Under the pieces are notes generated by a model. That model was not told the origin of the DNA, searched no databases, and saw nothing but the letters and a program-made list of their open reading frames with translations. Both the position numbers and the translations under genes were made by a program. A DNA stretch of 64,000 nucleotides from Paenibacillus luteus (lineage in GTDB: Bacteria > Bacillota > Bacilli > Paenibacillales > Paenibacillaceae), in the NCBI RefSeq assembly GCF_006542765.1, contig NZ_SKCD01000001.1:124001-188000 (forward strand), read 5' to 3'. Below, one piece after another: positions 61,907-64,000 of the stretch. Numbering within the stretch: position 1 is the first letter of the stretch; every line of letters begins with the position of its first letter.

Positions 61907-62767
61907 ATGCCGCAACCGCAAACCTCCATTTGGGGAACCATCTTGACTTGCGTCGAAATCGGGCTGCATATTTATGCCCTGCAAACCGAACATAATCAAG
62001 GACTGGCAGTAGATGCCGATTTCGCCAAAGAAATGCTCAGTGAAGAAGCGCTGAAGCTAGGACAACAACACGGTGATCACCTCTATTTTGATGATACCAA
62101 AAGCATTGTCCCTACCTATGAATTGGCTCAGCAAGGGGCAATCAACCATCCGGAACTTAGCGAGGTGACAGCCAACCCGAACAAGCTGGCACAGGAAGGG
62201 CGCTATTTTGCACCTAAATACTTTGGGGAATTTGAAGCGCCACAAGACGCAGCAGGACAGGCACTAAGCCCGTCTCATCGCTGGGACAACGGTATTTACC
62301 TTACAGAACGGCAAGGTATCCAGCAGCTTGCTGTACATCAAACTGTCGGTAATCAAGTGTTATCGGATATAGCCCTCCACCATGCTTCCGGTCAAGGGGA
62401 TTACTACTTTTACCCGCTGGGTGACTGTGCCATTCCGGTTTATGAATTGTCGGCTTCGCATCCTGGCGTACTCGTTCAGGTCATCAATGAAGACAGTCTA
62501 CTGCATACGCTTTGCGACGATTACCCTGAATATGTCGGGATGCACAACCTGCATACGGAGGAATGGGGGCATATTCATGATAGCCCTGCTCCCAAGTCAC
62601 TCTTTTTGCAAGCACAGCTTGATTATGCCGCTCAGCACGAGACATTTCCATCAGAGACAGAGGCTCAACTTCCGTCTGCCTATGCTCCGTTGAACGGTTC
62701 TCCTGCACTACAGGCTAGGGAATCTCCCGAAGATTTTTTTGAACCATGCGAGGAGATAGAGTGGTGA
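61907..62767 (+). CDS. ICE protein of unknown function with repeated domain
   Basis: A 286-residue acidic protein. Two similar halves may exist: LSEEALKLGQQHGDHLYFDDTKSIVPTYELAQQGAI and LSDIALHHASGQGDYYFYPLGDCAIPVYELSASHPG share the pattern L-x(3)A-L, G-D-x-Y-F and the (V/I)PxYEL end. This suggests an internal duplication of about 140 residues. The ribosome site is AGAGGGG. The gene overlaps the next by four bases. No function is known. Confidence 0.75.
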   Translation: MPQPQTSIWGTILTCVEIGLHIYALQTEHNQGLAVDADFAKEMLSEEALKLGQQHGDHLYFDDTKSIVPTYELAQQGAINHPELSEVTANPNKLAQEGRYFAPKYFGEFEAPQDAAGQALSPSHRWDNGIYLTERQGIQQLAVHQTVGNQVLSDIALHHASGQGDYYFYPLGDCAIPVYELSASHPGVLVQVINEDSLLHTLCDDYPEYVGMHNLHTEEWGHIHDSPAPKSLFLQAQLDYAAQHETFPSETEAQLPSAYAPLNGSPALQARESPEDFFEPCEEIEW

Positions 62768-63261
62768 CACTCAAAACCAAGCTGTGGCTTTCACTGCTGT
62801 TCCTTACACTTGGAGCCGTCTTCAATCTTTTTTTCACTACGGCCTTGCATAACCTTTTGTCTGGAACGACGAGAACGTTGGCTTTCCCTTCATTAAGCCT
62901 TAGCCTCAACAGTCTGCTGTACACCAAGGCTCATCTACTGCTTTTTCTATGCTTTCAGGGCATTGTAATGGTGTTGGCTGTCCTATTCTTCCTGGCGAAC
63001 AGTCAGCCTTACCAAAGCAAGCTGAAGCGAGTTGCTCCGGGAATTGAAACACCGGTTCCAGTCGGACAGCATCAGCACGGTTCGGCACGTTGGATGCAGG
63101 AGAACGAAATGCCCCACTTATTTGAAAGTCAAACGGTTGACCTTGGACATCCATTCATCCGGCACTTAATGGACACTGGTTATGACGACCTGACCTTTAT
63201 GAATTCCAAAGACAAGGAGGACGCTTTGCATGAAGTTCATTCACCTGAAGGGGATTCCTAG
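62764..63261 (+). CDS. VirD4 N-terminal membrane module, encoded separately
   Basis: A 165-residue protein from GTG at 62764, eight bases after GAGGAG. It has two membrane spans (about 5-25 and 58-80) and then a soluble part with VPVGQHQHGSARWMQENE. The GSARW box is normally found in one-piece VirD4-like coupling proteins between the membrane anchor and the ATPase. Its end overlaps the ATPase frame by 32 bases in another frame. Either the two work as a split protein, or a frameshift separates them. Confidence 0.78.
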   Translation: MTLKTKLWLSLLFLTLGAVFNLFFTTALHNLLSGTTRTLAFPSLSLSLNSLLYTKAHLLLFLCFQGIVMVLAVLFFLANSQPYQSKLKRVAPGIETPVPVGQHQHGSARWMQENEMPHLFESQTVDLGHPFIRHLMDTGYDDLTFMNSKDKEDALHEVHSPEGDS

Positions 63262-64000
63262 ACGGATGAAAGCCATTAACTCCGATTCAACCCATGATGC
63301 TCCACCTTCCTTCTCTTCTGGCGGAATTGTCCTTGGGCTGCATCAGCAGCGCAATAAGGAGCGCTTATATTATATCGGTGACGATGTTCACAGTCTTTGC
63401 ATAGGGGCAACCCGCAGCGGCAAATCTCGCTCCGTCGTGCTGCAATCCATTGGCCTTTTGGGACTTGCTGGAGAATCCATCGTCATTAGTGATCCCAAAG
63501 CGGAATTATTTCATTTCAGCCATGTTTTGTTGGAAAAGTTAGGTTACACCGTACGGACACTGGATTTTCGCCATCCTGAAAAAAGCCACCATTACAACCT
63601 GCTCCAACCCGTCATTGATGCTGCCTTGAAGGGAGATCAGGAACAAGCGGAAATGCTGGCCTGGGATATGACACAAGTGCTGGTTGGCAAAGCGGAAGGG
63701 GAAAAAATCTGGACGAACGGGGAAATGTCCGTCATTGCCGCTTCTATTCTCAGCGTGGTATGGGACAACATTAAACGTCCTGAATATCAAAACCTGACCA
63801 ATGTTTACTGGTTCCTCGCAGAAATGAACCGACCAATCGGCAATAAAACACCCATGCAAGAATACGTCAAACGGTTGCCTCAACAGCACCCGGCCCGAGC
63901 CTTGCTCAGCATTTCGGATATTGCGCCCTCCCGCACCAAAGGCAGTTTCTATACCTCAGCACTCACCACGCTCCGGCTGTTCACCTCGAAATCCATCTAT
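63230..64000 (+). CDS. virD4: VirD4-like type IV coupling ATPase (cut by window end)
   Basis: A frame open for 257 codons to the window edge, starting MKFIHLKGIPRRMKAINS after AAGGAGG. Walker A reads CIGATRSGKSRS (about 60-71), Walker B VISDPKAELF, followed by LDFRHPEKSHHYNLLQP, typical of Firmicutes VirD4/TraG coupling proteins. It brings the relaxase-DNA complex to the secretion channel. The membrane part is in the preceding overlapping ORF. The C-terminal half lies beyond the window. Confidence 0.9.
   Translation, partial: MKFIHLKGIPRRMKAINSDSTHDAPPSFSSGGIVLGLHQQRNKERLYYIGDDVHSLCIGATRSGKSRSVVLQSIGLLGLAGESIVISDPKAELFHFSHVLLEKLGYTVRTLDFRHPEKSHHYNLLQPVIDAALKGDQEQAEMLAWDMTQVLVGKAEGEKIWTNGEMSVIAASILSVVWDNIKRPEYQNLTNVYWFLAEMNRPIGNKTPMQEYVKRLPQQHPARALLSISDIAPSRTKGSFYTSALTTLRLFTSKSIY

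Larger units (their letters stand above)
38526..64000. mobile_element. Integrative and conjugative element, left part
   Basis: The region from the tRNA scar to the window end carries ParA/ParB, a DUF6075-like protein, an ArdC-methylase-helicase giant, a DUF3991/Toprim protein, MobC-like and MobP-type relaxase genes, three small ICE-type proteins and a VirD4-like coupling protein, nearly all rightward. Accessory genes (40758-41771, 49130-57743) are visibly more AT-rich and mostly leftward. No integrase, T4SS ATPase or right attachment site is in view, so the element continues to the right. Confidence 0.88.

Noticed and set aside
38526..64000. Possibility of a prophage or CRISPR array
   Set aside because: No phage structural genes and no regularly spaced repeats are seen; the relaxase and coupling protein indicate a conjugative element.

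Overview
The window looks like a low-to-moderate-GC Gram-positive chromosome, most likely a Paenibacillus or close relative. The evidence is the S-layer-homology GH18 protein, copper-amine-oxidase 'stalk' secreted proteins, strong GGAGG ribosome sites, a perfect 7-1-7 Fur box and an ECF-sigma promoter in front of a Bacillus-type TerD cluster. It splits into a chromosomal part (1-38525) and the left part of an integrative and conjugative element (ICE, 38526 to beyond 64000).

Region 1 (1-11550) is a tellurite/stress (Ter) locus read leftwards. Four TerD-domain proteins and a TerC membrane protein are followed, after a terminator, by a four-gene biosynthetic module: CitE-like C-C lyase, an 827-residue fused phosphoribosyltransferase/StiP-like protein, a HAD phosphatase and an ATP-grasp enzyme. 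A membrane protein of unknown function lies at the left edge. A sequence matching the ECF sigma consensus stands 79 bases before the first terD gene. Two intergenic stretches (905-1400 and 20778-21215) are diverged copies of one repeat element built on a 123-base tandem period.

Region 2 (11900-38500) is ordinary chromosome. It holds a Fur-boxed ferredoxin-NADP reductase divergent from a thioredoxin-like gene, and an ABC-F ATPase with an apparent leader-peptide attenuator. It also holds a ketoacyl-synthase III fused to a heme-oxygenase-like diiron domain with a partner of unknown function. Other genes are a TraB/GumN protein, a GH18 protein, a MarR-regulated extradiol-type dioxygenase, an M15 peptidase, a luciferase-like oxidoreductase, Rrf2 and IclR regulators, an aldo/keto reductase, a glutamine amidotransferase, an RNA ligase and a two-component system. 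One exonuclease/phosphatase-family gene is broken by three lesions.

Region 3 (38526-64000+) begins with the 3' half of a tRNA-Leu(CAA) gene, still next to the tRNA's own terminator; this is the left attachment site. The element carries ParA/ParB, a giant ArdC-methylase-helicase protein, a DUF3991/Toprim protein, a MobC-like protein with a MobP-type relaxase behind an inverted-repeat-rich candidate oriT, and a VirD4-like coupling protein cut by the window end. No integrase is seen, so it is probably at the unseen right end. A complete tnpV-like gene is overprinted in another frame of the helicase gene.

The AT-rich cargo between helicase and Toprim genes (49015-57900) is the most interesting part. 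It is bordered inside by decayed second copies of the flanking ICE genes (helicase C-terminus at 49130-49443, Toprim protein at about 51506-52151), so it looks assembled by recombination between related elements. It contains a small membrane-protein cassette, a UvrD-helicase remnant, and an intact leftward three-gene operon: a metallo-beta-lactamase-fold protein, a trypsin-like protease fused to a HamA-like (DUF1837) nuclease domain, and a Ski2-like HamB-type helicase. This looks like a Hachiman-type antiphage system joined to the MBL-protease module known from type 1 AVAST, and is the best candidate for an undescribed system here.
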